Shown one piece after another: positions 10,818-21,091 of a stretch of DNA of 64,000 nt (position 1 is its first letter; each line of letters opens with the position of its first letter). The DNA is taken from contig JAYXKI010000006.1 in the NCBI GenBank assembly GCA_037892935.1, positions 1,922,001 to 1,986,000 of the forward strand. The letters run 5' to 3'. The translations under genes were made by a program, and so were the position numbers. The notes beneath the pieces were generated by a model that searched no databases, had not been told where the DNA came from, and saw only the letters and a program-made list of their open reading frames with translations. The stretch is from Phlebopus portentosus (taxonomy: Eukaryota; Basidiomycota; Agaricomycetes; Boletales; Boletinellaceae).

Positions 10818-13668
10818 ATGCAATCCATGAGCGCCCTTCCAATTCATTCTCAAATCCCAAGTCCACGTTCATCTCATCATCGCAATCCTTCATCATCTCA
10901 CAGGTCAAGCGGTCTTCAGTTGGAGGATATTAGTCATCTCCCTATCATCTATCCTTCCCCTTCTCCTACTTCACTTAATCAACAGCAGCAGCAGCAGCAG
11001 CTTGATCGTAGGCGAACACATGTTGATGGTGATGAATATCTAGATCAGCGTGCAGTCCAAGATGCTGTCGATGACGATGATGGGGATGACGATGATGAAT
11101 GGGAGTTGGATCGGGAATACATCGATCTCGGCGCTGCAGATGCCTATGGCGGGTACGGGGCTGTCCGTCCTCGTCCCGTGCACCGTGAAAGCCAAGACGT
11201 CGAGTTCGGAAACAGGCTCACATCCATGCGCAGTATGCGCGGTCGCGGTCGCAGTGCGCGTCTCCCGCACATGATGCAGAATATGAAAGGCCTCCAGCGC
11301 GGGAAGACGGCGTTGCTCAGGACGCTTAGAGGTGGTTTACGTAGAGCCCACGCTGGCATGATGGCCGGTCATCATCACTCGAATTCATCCAGTGGACACT
11401 CGCCGCCGTATGCGTTTGACTTTCGGGATCCCCAGCCGGCACCTGAGAGCATCCGACAGCAGTATGCTGAGCTTGCTCCGTCTGAGCATTCTGCTGCTCA
11501 AGCGGAAAGCAATGCAGCTGCTGCTGGCGCCATGAGGACGGAGAATGGACTTCTGGCTCCGCCCGCTCCTATGAATGGACCTAACCCTAATCAACTGGTT
11601 ATCTCGGATAAACGAGCTTCGCTAGCTGCAGCCGACGCTGACGCTCGCTCTGAACGGAGGCACTCTCGTTCTCAATCAGACACCTACCATTCACCGGTCC
11701 AACGCGATTCTGTGCACACAGTCCGTCCACGCCCCCGTTCTCGCTCCGTTGCGTCTCGGCGCAGTGCTGCGAGCGCAGACACTGTTGTTGCTCCGCAAAG
11801 TGCTCCGATGTACAACGATCGCAATGCTGAAGAGGATGAGGATGAGGTGGACGACGGTGACGACACGGCAGAAACGACTCTCGTCCAACACGTCAACGAC
11901 ATGAACCTCACACCCATCCACCTCTCTCCCTCAAAACAGTCCAGACATTCACAACTCTCACTGCATCCCCATTCAAACCGTCTCTCGCACCTTTCTCATC
12001 CTCACTCACATCTCGACGCGCGTTTTCCCCGTCCACTCGCACTGGGACGACATGGTCGTTATTCCCGCTCGCGGCTCCGCCAGTACACATCCAAAACGAA
12101 GTCTTCCCTGGTCCGCGCGGTACAAGCATTCAACCGTCTCCCCTGGATGGCCGCGCCGGTAGACCCACCAGGTGCCCTGATTCCGTCGGACTACTACCCC
12201 CAACCTCGCATCGCAAAGGACTTCATACCCTCACGTTCTTCTCGCGCCAAACTACGCGGGAAAGTCACCTCCACCGCCTCAGCGGGAGTCGTGTATAAGA
12301 AAAAGGGTGTGAACTTGGAGGAGTTGGAGAATGAGGAGGAGAATAACGGTGGGTCGTGGTATCGACCGAGCACGAGGCAGGTGCAGAGAGCTGTGAGGCG
12401 CGAGAAGTACGCGCAGCAGCAGCTGAGGGCTGCGAGGGGATTGGGATTGGGGGTGGGAGCGGGCGTGGGAGGGATGGCGCGTCCTGTTAAGCAGGCGTAT
12501 GCGACCTATCGGGCTGTTGCTGGGAGGAATGGAAGGCCCTTGGACTATATGTATGCACCTTCGAGGACGCCTAGATCTGTCGCTCCGTCTTTATACTCCA
12601 CTCGTCAACACTCAGGACATGGATATCATGACAGACATGCAAACGCGAGCGCGAGCTCCGGGCCGATGATCGCAAGACCGAGAGGTGTAGACACGGAAGT
12701 GGGAGCAGCGTTATATGGCTTGGCCAGTCGGCCCGGTTCGATAGCTGCTGCTGCATCTGCGTACCTTACGCGGAGTGCGAGTTCGAGTACAGGCCAGGCG
12801 AGCCTTAATGCGCGTTCGCCTCCGCACTTAAGGCAGGTGGGCGCGGGAGAGGGACGGAGGAGTGGAGTTGCGTATACGACAAGTGCGGGGGGCGTGAGTA
12901 CGATACCGCCGACTGTACCGTCGAAGAACGGCGACGTAGGTGGAGGTGCTGGGATTCAGCGCTCCCGGTCTTTCTCGCATCCCCAGGGCCAGTCGCAGCA
13001 GCAGCAACAAACAGCGTACGCGTACGCCTACCCAGTAGGCCAATCTCAATCCCAAGCTCAAGGCGGACAGCCAGTGCAATACTATGCGTATGGCTTTACC
13101 TACCCCGGTGCAGGCTCAAGCCGCGGCCACGCAAGGCGCGCGTGTCCCTGGTTCGTCTCCACCGCTCCCTCCTATTCCAGTAGCGCCCTCTTCGGGCTAT
13201 ACAGGTAGTACTTCGTATGCTCCTTCCGGCCACGGACATAGTGCTGCGCATGGATACGGAGATAATCGTGCGTACCAGAGCGTACGAAGGAGCGCGAGCA
13301 CGAATGAAAGCGGGACTATACCGACTATACCGACTGCTATAGCTCCCTCTGCTAGCACCGGCACTCAATCGTCTACTATGTCTTCGTATTCGTACACGCG
13401 TCCGCACAGGCACCACGGTCATGGACATCCTCCCCAACACAGACGGGAATACAGCCAGCACGGACGTGAGGAGTATAGTCGCGCTCGATATGAACCTGGA
13501 GTTGGAGGTAGAGAAGGACGCGCTGAAAGAAGCGCGAGCGGCTCGAGTACGGATAGTGGATACGGTACCGTTGTTGGTCATGGTCACCCGTATTCTCGCT
13601 CTCATCACGGAATGCCGATGCCAATGCGGCATGCTGATTATGCGTACCCATCGACTTACGTTCGCTGA
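10818..13668 (+). CDS. Large disordered Ser/Arg/His-rich protein, paralogue 1
   Basis: A long open frame from the ATG at 10818 (MQSMSALPIH) to about 13113 continues in the next frame to the stop at 13668, giving roughly 920 residues. The join is either a 79-bp intron (donor GTAGGC at 13035, acceptor GTGCAG ending 13113, phase 0 on both sides) or a one-base shift at CCCCGG (13104-13109). The protein is mostly disordered, with poly-Gln, acidic DDDDGDDDD, Ser/His-rich and Tyr/Gly-rich stretches. Three short blocks stand out and recur in the next gene: a basic helix (LQRGKTALLRTLRGGLRRAH), LPWMAAP...KDFIPSRSSRAK, and GGSWYRPSTRQ. Function unknown. Tyr- and Gln-rich tails suggest assembly or condensate behaviour, but that is inference. 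Confidence 0.72.
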
Positions 13669-14901
13669 ATATGGGAGGTTGTGCTAGTCAGATTCAGGAA
13701 GAGAAGACGAGCGGAGAAAAGAGTAGATTCGACGGCACTGCGCATATACGATTCATTCATACTCATCTCGAATCACTCATACGTCTTTCATTCGTTCATT
13801 ATCAACAAGGTATCATTTACTTCTTCTTTGGTGTTGTTGTTGTAGCTTGCATTGCTTTGTATCATATGCAGTATCGATTTATATCTTTCCGTACGTGTTT
13901 TCATTACTTCTTTAAGTGTATACGCGACCTGATTTTTGTTCCCTCAGTGTTTTTCTTTGTACCATACATACCACTCGATGTGTTAATAGCCGCGAGGTTA
14001 ATATATAGCGATAGTGATCACATTCACATTCCCTCAGTTTCGAATCACGATCGGCGCAAGAACTCAGATACGGTATTACGACAGCATTTTAATTTATTTT
14101 TAGCCAGGGGCTTCTCGAAAGAGTGCGATCTGGAAAGGGACAGCATTGGGTCCGGAGTTCGGTGATTTTCCTGTTTCTTCACTGTGATTTTTGCTTCATG
14201 TTTCACAGAGACAGTATTCTAGAGTTGATTGGATCGGATCATGCGTGAAGAAGAAAGTGAGTATTTTGCCATCCCGGCGGGAAATGATCACTGACGACTT
14301 TCTTCAGGACTGTTTACTGGTTTGCGCTTGCTTTCGGAGTGTAGGATGAGAAGAACTAGGAAAACCCAGAGCTCTGAATGTCTCTTGGATTGGATAATGC
14401 GGAGAAATCTGCCCCTGAAATGAAGTTCTAATCGCATTTCACGGAAAATGAGCTGTGATGACATATTCGATATCACGGAAGTTTCGCCTTACCTCGGAGA
14501 TGGTCACAACATTACTGCGTCTACTCACCTGCACGATGCATGCCTATTCCGTGTTTTCAACATGGCACGAGCGAGACATTCATTCATCACCAATATCATG
14601 ATGATGCTGTGTTTGCCTTGTGTTGACTATCCCGCATCAGTAGTACACGTATACGACCTGCCCCCGGTCCTGGAACGAGCAGCAAGCTAAGGACGACTTT
14701 CTTACTCCTATCCCGGGCCTTGTTGGCTGACCGTTACCCATTGCCCAACAATCCCTTCTTGGACAGAAGCGTCGAATCCGACTTCGGACGCCCGGCAAGC
14801 AGGAAACGACTGCTGAGCAGTGCAGTTAACCACCAACGAACTCAGAGAAAAGCCAATTCGGCAGGCCCGATTATAAGTCGTCCCACACAACAAACCCGAA
14901 A
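13669..14901. other. intergenic between the two disordered paralogues
   Basis: About 1.2 kb with no supported gene. An ATTATAAG stretch at about 14870-14877 lies 25-32 bp before the ATG at 14902 and may serve as its TATA element. Confidence 0.4.
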
Positions 14902-16878
14902 ATGGCTCGGCGACCGCCTTCTGACGGCTCGTATGACTCCAACCCAGACAACGACGTCGAGTCAGGTAATGACCATACTAGAGGGCCTGGCGGACCCGGA
15001 GCAGACTTTCTTCGAGTCCCCACACCTCGACCTGCGACTCCCGCACCTTCCCGTCCGCCACGCGACTCAGTCGTGCGGCAGTCGCTTCACTCGCTGACGG
15101 TTCCAAACGGCGGGGCGTATGGTGCTCCTGGTGGATTTGAAGCGAATGGAATGCCACGGAGGTCGTTTATTCCTTATTCCGAGTTTCCGGATCATGGGGT
15201 GCCGATGTCCCGTGCGCCAACTCGCCCGCCGACACAATATCCCGGGCAGCATTATCCGAATCCGTCACAAAACGCTTCATCGTATGTCGATCTCGACGTG
15301 GAGGAGAACATGGAGATTGACCCGAATTATGGGAGACCGGACGTGAATGATGAGGAGTTCGCCATGAGAGGCGATCGTCGTCGTCGGCCAGGCCGCCTCA
15401 GACGGTTTACAGACGCGCTGCTCAAACCATTTCGTGCTTTGAGATCTGTCTTTCGGATTCCGAAGTTTTTGAGGAGGAGGGGCTCGATTACTACGCAGCC
15501 GGTCTCCGTTGCGGCAAGTAGTGGTTTTCATATTCGCGACCGAACACCTGCGAATAGTTCTATTCGTCAGATATACTCGCGGGAAGGTGCAGATCGAGAG
15601 CGAGAGAGCCCTGAGAACGTGACGATGCTGTTCCCGGAGGCTATGACGGCTCCGCAGACGATGATCGAGACGAATACCGAGCACGAACGCGGACCGCGAA
15701 GTCCGGGAGGCACGGACAGCGCCCACGGACATTCTGTGACCCATCACTCGCATGCGTCTCCTCTATCTCCGTCTCACAGGAGTGAACATTCGCTCCGAGA
15801 TACGATGAAGCCGAATGTGGACGCTGTTCGCTCGTCTGGGACGACGCGCACGAGGACCTCGCGATCCACGCGGACGAGTTTTTCGGCACTCTCGCCTAGT
15901 AGATCTGCTAGAGCCAGAGCACCGAAGGAAGGCTCTTCCCATGGTCGGTCGAGTCGTACTTTGTCTTCCATCTCACATTGCTCCGCGCTACTACACCAGT
16001 TCACTTTATTATTCCGCGCGCTGCGCGCGTTGTATCACCTACCTTGGGTTGCTGATCCTCCAAGGCGGATCGCAGTGGACTTTATCCCAGCGCTCAGTTC
16101 GCGCTCCAAGTATTGTGTCCACCGCGGTCCACCGCAAGTCCCGCCTTCGGTAGCCATAGCTGCTGCAGCGGCTAAGAACATGGAACCATCTGAAGGGAAG
16201 TCGTGGTACAGACCTTCCCCGCAGCAAATGGAGAAGCAGCTGAAATATGGGAAAGGAACGAGTAGACATCAGCATGGACATTCGCATTCGCATTCGCATT
16301 CGCACCGGTCTCTTGCGAATGCGTACCAGACGCTATTCCCTGATGAGGCGAGGCACAGACATGGAGATGGTCAACCACTGTATGTCTATAATCACAATCT
16401 GCCTGTGCATATGCCTCCGCCTTTCCCACAACCGCAGACTTCTGGTCCATATGGCCCACCAACACCCGGACCATTTTACATCGTCCCTGGTGGACCTCCA
16501 CCTCAGCCAGTTCCTGCTCCAGGCGGCAATGGGAACGGGAACGGAAATGGAAACGGAAACGGCCCGAGAGCTCCGCCCCCAGCTCGTCCACCGAGCGTGC
16601 TCTCCTTCGCCGTTCGTCCAGGTCCTCGGCCGGTGCAGAACGGCGGTCCGAGCCAACCTGCGCAGTCCCCGTCTCAGGCGCAGAGTCCCGATCCTAACGT
16701 TGCACGAAATGATCTGCAGAGACCTCCTCCCGCCGCGCAGCCGATGTATATGCTCGTCCAGGCTCCACCAGGTCTAGCAGGCCCACCATCGCATCACCTC
16801 CCTCCCAGTTATGCTGCTAATGTACCTATTTATCCTTACCCTTACTCACCTCCTTGGACTCCCCCTCAGCGTATCTGA
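14902..16878 (+). CDS. Large disordered protein, paralogue 2
   Basis: A single exon of 658 aa starting MARRPPSDGSYDSNPD. It is a shorter relative of the preceding gene. The order of shared blocks is the same: an acidic Tyr/Asp block (SSYVDLDVEENMEIDPNYG), a basic amphipathic helix (LRRFTDALLKPFRALRSVFR), then FRALRALYHLPWVADPPRR, VDFIPALSSRSK and GKSWYRPSPQQ. The rest is Ser/Arg-rich in the middle and Pro/Gly/Asn-rich at the end, with a (GN)n run and a His-Ser-His run near 16272-16308. No catalytic domain or membrane segment is seen. A tandem duplication followed by loss or gain of low-complexity sequence explains the pair. Function unknown. Confidence 0.78.
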   Translation: MARRPPSDGSYDSNPDNDVESGNDHTRGPGGPGADFLRVPTPRPATPAPSRPPRDSVVRQSLHSLTVPNGGAYGAPGGFEANGMPRRSFIPYSEFPDHGVPMSRAPTRPPTQYPGQHYPNPSQNASSYVDLDVEENMEIDPNYGRPDVNDEEFAMRGDRRRRPGRLRRFTDALLKPFRALRSVFRIPKFLRRRGSITTQPVSVAASSGFHIRDRTPANSSIRQIYSREGADRERESPENVTMLFPEAMTAPQTMIETNTEHERGPRSPGGTDSAHGHSVTHHSHASPLSPSHRSEHSLRDTMKPNVDAVRSSGTTRTRTSRSTRTSFSALSPSRSARARAPKEGSSHGRSSRTLSSISHCSALLHQFTLLFRALRALYHLPWVADPPRRIAVDFIPALSSRSKYCVHRGPPQVPPSVAIAAAAAKNMEPSEGKSWYRPSPQQMEKQLKYGKGTSRHQHGHSHSHSHSHRSLANAYQTLFPDEARHRHGDGQPLYVYNHNLPVHMPPPFPQPQTSGPYGPPTPGPFYIVPGGPPPQPVPAPGGNGNGNGNGNGNGPRAPPPARPPSVLSFAVRPGPRPVQNGGPSQPAQSPSQAQSPDPNVARNDLQRPPPAAQPMYMLVQAPPGLAGPPSHHLPPSYAANVPIYPYPYSPPWTPPQRI

Positions 16879-17025
16879 TATTTCCGGGCTTATTTTCTGC
16901 ACTTGTACTTTATTCCTCATGTGGTTTCATATTTTATCGGGGTGTTGTATGGTGTATGGTTATTGTAGGTAGGATGATAAACGTCGACGCTAGTCAACAT
17001 GTGCTCGCGCACAAATTTTTTCAAT

Positions 17026-17135
17026 GGCAAGATGACCGAGTGGTCTAAGGTGTGTGACTCAAGCGAGAAGCTTGCCCTGATTTCGGGGTTTCTCATCAGC
17101 GTCAGCTGGCGTGGGTTCGAATCCCACTCTTGTCA
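17026..17135 (+). tRNA. tRNA-Leu(CAA) with intron
   Basis: The acceptor stem GGCAAGA pairs with TCTTGTC, followed by the discriminator A. The D arm is ACC...GGT. The anticodon loop is CTCAAGC with anticodon CAA at 17060-17062. The T arm is GTGGG-TTCGAAT-CCCAC. The variable arm CAGC-GTCA-GCTG is long, as expected for a class II leucine tRNA. About 28 nt at 17064-17091 interrupt the anticodon loop one base 3' of the anticodon, the standard eukaryotic intron position. Box A and box B promoter elements are internal. Confidence 0.9.
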
Positions 17136-17142
17136 GTGTTCA

Positions 17143-17149
17143 TTTTTTT
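17143..17149 (+). terminator. RNA polymerase III T-run terminator
   Basis: Seven T residues lie 8 bp after the mature 3' end of the tRNA-Leu, the usual pol III stop. Confidence 0.75.
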
Positions 17150-17784
17150 CTGCTGCATCGGCAATAATCTAATCTGCTTTGGTTTCACAAAAGAACTGAC
17201 TGTATGACTGTAATGTGGAATCCTTGATGCTCTATAATACATCCCGTTGCCCCCAGCATTCAGTGCAATAACGTAACACATATCTTCTGCATGTCGAGAA
17301 AAAATTGGACTCCGGAAGTCGTATGACTATGACTGTGGAATGATTTCTAGACCTACGCTTAGCAAGTACTAACTAAGCGTTCAGGCTCGCAAGGTAATTT
17401 CACCGGTATTATTTGAAGTACGGAGAGAAGTACGCTTCTCTGACACGACTACCTTTTCACTTCTTAGAAACTTATTACACTCTCGCACCCAAGGAAACAG
17501 AATAATGATTATAACCAGAATAGAGAAGACTGAAAAAGTTAAGCTAAAGAGAAGAAATTTTGATGTCAGTCATCGGGCTCGAACTATTACTGCTACTAGT
17601 ACTAGCTAGCCTCGACAAAGATCCATTGTTCGGGTAGGAGAGAGTCCATGTGAGGATGTGAGGTAGAATGTCTGGTGGGGCAGGGTAAAAACGGAGCGGG
17701 CATAGGCATACGAAAGGCGGCAGATGTGGGCATGGCGGCAAACACGGAACCTATCATCAAGACATGAAGAGTTGAGACAAGAGA
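17150..17784. other. intergenic
   Basis: No gene seen between the tRNA and the 3' end of the minus-strand glycoprotein gene; part of it should be that gene's 3' UTR. Confidence 0.4.
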
Positions 17785-19176
17785 TTACGCAATGATCAAA
17801 GCAGCAGCGGTGAACATGCCCATGAAGGCAATCGCAGCAGCAGCACCTGCGCCATTTTCTCCTGCAAGCATCGAGCGCGCGGCAATGAGAGATCCACTGC
17901 TCTCGCCCGTAGATGACGCGGAAGCTCCAGAGCTCGAGCTCGTGCGCGTAGCTGAGCCTGAAGTCCCCGATGCCGCGGCAGAGCCCGATATTGCAACGGA
18001 TGACACATTCTCGCTATACCATGATGCAGCTGAAGCATAGAGTTCAGCCGAGGCAAAGGAAGTGCAGCTGGAGGATGCGGGCACGACCGGAGTGTACGGG
18101 ATGGTCGTGATCTCACCAAGAGATTCCGCCGGCTGGCTGTACGTCAGAACTAAGGGGGAAAGGTGAGTCTATCTTTAGAACAAGAAATGATTAAATTTAG
18201 ATCGAACTTACCTTGACCGTCAGAGGTGTAGACACCCGGCGGATCCTGGTTGTCTCCCAGGCAGGCTTCGAAGGTACCGTTCTGCGCATTGTTTGGTGCA
18301 TTGTACGCGCATCCGATACGGTCAAGAGTATGCTGGCAGTACTCTGAGGCACTAGAACCCTCCGGATCGCATACCTTGAAGCAGAAGGTGTCACTACCCA
18401 TGAAGCTGGTGAGAACAACGGTCAGTCAGGAGAAACATGAGTGCATGAGGGGGGCACATACTTGTGCCATTCAATAGCCTGAGTATAGGTGTCATTATCG
18501 CCGTTGCTGGCATTGAAGGCATTTGAGTAGACGAGGCCACCCATAGGGTTGCCACGGAGGTCGGCACCGTGCGGGTCAAGTTCACCTCCGTAGTCACCAG
18601 ACTGAATGTTGATCAGGGTCTGGTCAACGAAGCCGACGACCTGAACGTAGTCAGGTGTGCGCATGTACTGAACACCTTTGAGAGCGCCAGGAGGGATAAT
18701 GCGCGTGCCCTTGCCAGGCTTTGTGCACCATGCGACTTCCTCGCCTTCAGTATCAGCTATCAGAGAATCAGCTTCCGGAGGGGCCCAGAGACAGAAATCT
18801 GTCTCGCGAAAACAAACGAATTAGCAGGGAGAGTGTTTGATACTTTTCTTTATTAAGACTTACCGTCGAGGTGGTTGAGAAAAGACGTCTGGCAGAGGGA
18901 ATCTTGACCCTCGGTTGTCGAGTTACAGATATTGTAACCGTATTGCTCTCCGCGGATGAGGTTCGTGTCTGTATCTACCTTATACGGCTGCAAAAAAATG
19001 TGAAAATCAGCGAAAATTTTATGTAGATGAAACATAGCCAGACAAACGATTTCAGAAGGGTAGGCATAATGTTTGCTTGCAAGTGGGGTGGCAGGGTAGG
19101 TGCTCTGTTGAGCACTGACGAGTGCAGCAGCAGCACCAATGACGACCGCCACAGGACCACGAACGATTCTGGACAT
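17785..19176 (-). CDS. Macrophage-activating-glycoprotein-like secreted, GPI-type protein
   Basis: Five exons: 19176-19048, 18987-18864, 18798-18462, 18405-18212 and 18149-17785, giving 382 aa. All four introns (55-65 bp) keep phase. A signal peptide (VVIGAAAALVSAQQ) is followed by the compact Cys-containing domain found in Agaricomycete proteins annotated as macrophage-activating glycoprotein. Landmarks are YNICNSTTEGQDSLCQTSF, DFCLWAPP, VAWCTKPG, DPHGADLRGNP, FCFKVCDP and GCAYNAP. Sequons NST, NAS and NDT suggest N-glycosylation. The C-terminal ~90 residues are Ser/Ala/Gly-rich and end in a hydrophobic tail (FMGMFTAAALIIA), the layout of a GPI-anchored surface protein. The biological role in fungi is not established; the family name comes from effects of mushroom preparations on immune cells. 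Confidence 0.85.
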
Positions 19177-20501
19177 CTTTAAAAGCGGGTGTAATATATT
19201 AATAGGATAACGAGCGACTGAATGAAGCACGGGACGAGAGTAGACGAGCTTGAGTGCGCCTACCGCGGCGGGCCAAGGTGAACGTGGACACTGAAAGGAG
19301 GAAAAGACAAGTGGGAGATGCCAAGCTAGTCCAGTCGGTCCCCTTATGTACTGTAAATATGTCACGACTGCGACGCGTCCCGAGAGCCAAGCCGTTACAT
19401 TCCAGTGTTGTGACATTCACTATCAGGACCATTGTTTTAATAGAGGCTTCCGCGTAAGATTAGCGCAAAAATTTGCTCCAGGCCTGAGGCAATCCGCATA
19501 TTTTGCACGATATTTTACACTAAGGGCTGAGGTCCAGGTAGACGAAAATTGCAAGGCCTGAGGTCAGTCCAACCTTGGAACGTTGTGACTGGTCCAAATT
19601 AGTAATATTCATTGATATTGAGAGACACGTGTGCATATGATCCATGTCTTGAGGCACGGATTGTAAAAAATTCAGAAGCAGGAAAGATCTCTGATTTGTA
19701 TGCCTTATTTGTACTTACTCACGTTTTTCTTCCCTCTCAGTTTGTCTCCCAGTCATGGAACCCTCCGTTCTCTTCACAACTTTTTTCTGTGGTGTCTTAT
19801 TAATGAAATGCATGTATTTGATACCCTGTAATCTTAATATGCATGAATTTATGCTATTCTAGAGGCATAATCCAAATCTGCCAAATTTTGCACTACTTTG
19901 GAGGCCTGAGGCCGAATCCGCCTGAAATTTACAGGAAATCTGCAGGGCTGAGGCAATCCGCATACTCTCATGGAATCCCTCTTTTCAATTCCGGCCTCCT
20001 GCACTACAACTCAATGAATTTGCCTCAAAAAAAAAAATCAAAAGCTCAGATTATAGCATGCTAACATGTATATTCACTCAGAATAATTTTATTCGTTTTT
20101 GTGAGCTCAGTATCTGTGAGGTACCCCTCTTTTCAAATTCAGTCACAGAGCGTCATAACGGGTTGAGGAGAAAAGATGTGCTGTATACGCCTGACTTTCT
20201 CATTTGCTTCTGTGCTTGAAATTATTATACGCTGATACTATGCAATGAAGAGACTTTTTGAGACTGAGAAAGTAATATGGTGCATTGTCCAGGACAATGG
20301 CATCAATGCAGTGACAAGGAGTGACACTTTGGCCTTGCATTTCAATATTTACTAGCTGATTTTTTTTTTCAGGATGAGTTTAGCTGGCGTTGAGCCCACA
20401 ACACGCATTTGAAAAGAGGAAAGAGGAGTTCTGTGATAGTAAGCCGCGCCCTCCGCATATGGATTAATGCCCCGGCTGGCTTCAAGCCTCTATTTGAATA
20501 A
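19177..20501. other. intergenic with short dispersed motif cluster
   Basis: No intact gene. The middle part (19481-19964) carries several copies of a GC-rich word and is listed separately. A T9-10 run lies near 20361. Confidence 0.45.
19481..19964. repeat. Cluster of GGCCTGAGG-type motifs
   Basis: The 17-mer CTGAGGCAATCCGCATA occurs identically at 19484-19500 and 19948-19964. Related words (GGCCTGAGGTCAGTCC near 19555, GGCCTGAGGCCGAATCCGCC near 19903, GGGCTGAGGTCC near 19524) fill the interval. This looks like the remains of a repetitive element; no ends or coding sequence were identified. Confidence 0.5.
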
Positions 20502-20765
20502 ACAAGGGTCCTACACTATCCTCGCTTCCCTCGTCCGCTTCGCAATCGCCGTGCCTCGTCCAATTTCCAACGGAACATTGCTAGACGCGAGCAGCGGTTT
20601 GGAGCCAGGAAAGGCGAGAAATCGACAGAGCCAGCGGAATTTGCACGATGGTTGTGGGCGAAAAGGCCTAGTCCGTACGACTGGCCACGGGAGAAAGACG
20701 CCGAAGAAGACACAATCTCTTCATCTTACTTCGCATTTCCTGTCCATTTTGTGCAGTATTCATGA
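20502..20765 (+). CDS. Possible terminal exon of an unrecognised small protein
   Basis: A stop-to-stop frame with strongly coding-like text: RNRRASSNFQRNIARREQRF, then TEPAEFARWLWAKRPSPYDWP and a tail SYFAFPVHFVQYS. There is no ATG inside, because a TAA at 20499-20501 precedes it, so an upstream exon would be needed. I could not find one with confidence. The composition (basic start, Trp/Pro-rich middle, acidic run) is unlike the surrounding intergenic DNA. It could also be a gene fragment. Confidence 0.3.
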   Translation, partial: TRVLHYPRFPRPLRNRRASSNFQRNIARREQRFGARKGEKSTEPAEFARWLWAKRPSPYDWPREKDAEEDTISSSYFAFPVHFVQYS

Positions 20766-21091
20766 GACCAGATGTGTCTTCGGTGTCTGACTGTGTCGCG
20801 TCAGTTAGACCGACCATAATAATCGATTTTTCTGAGCTGGTGTCCAATCTGGAGTCCAAACGAGAGAGAATTTCTCGCGCCAAGCCTTCTTAGCGCTGAC
20901 AACCGATGTAATTGCCTGTATATGGGCAGTCCTGTGATCGGCGGTATTACAATAATGTAACCAGTGATGGCTGATCAAAATCGGGTCGTGAGACATGATT
21001 TGTAATTGTGCTCTACAGTTTTAGGTAGTATACACAGAATCATTAACCTCATAGCATGCTCATCGTGTTCGACATCCTCAAGACCGCATAA
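20766..21091. other. RPL4 upstream region
   Basis: No gene seen; presumed promoter and leader of the ribosomal protein gene. Confidence 0.4.

Noticed and set aside
13096..13632. 178-codon minus-strand frame
   Set aside because: Antisense to the 3' part of the first disordered gene; Arg/Ser-rich text is the reverse of its low-complexity codons.
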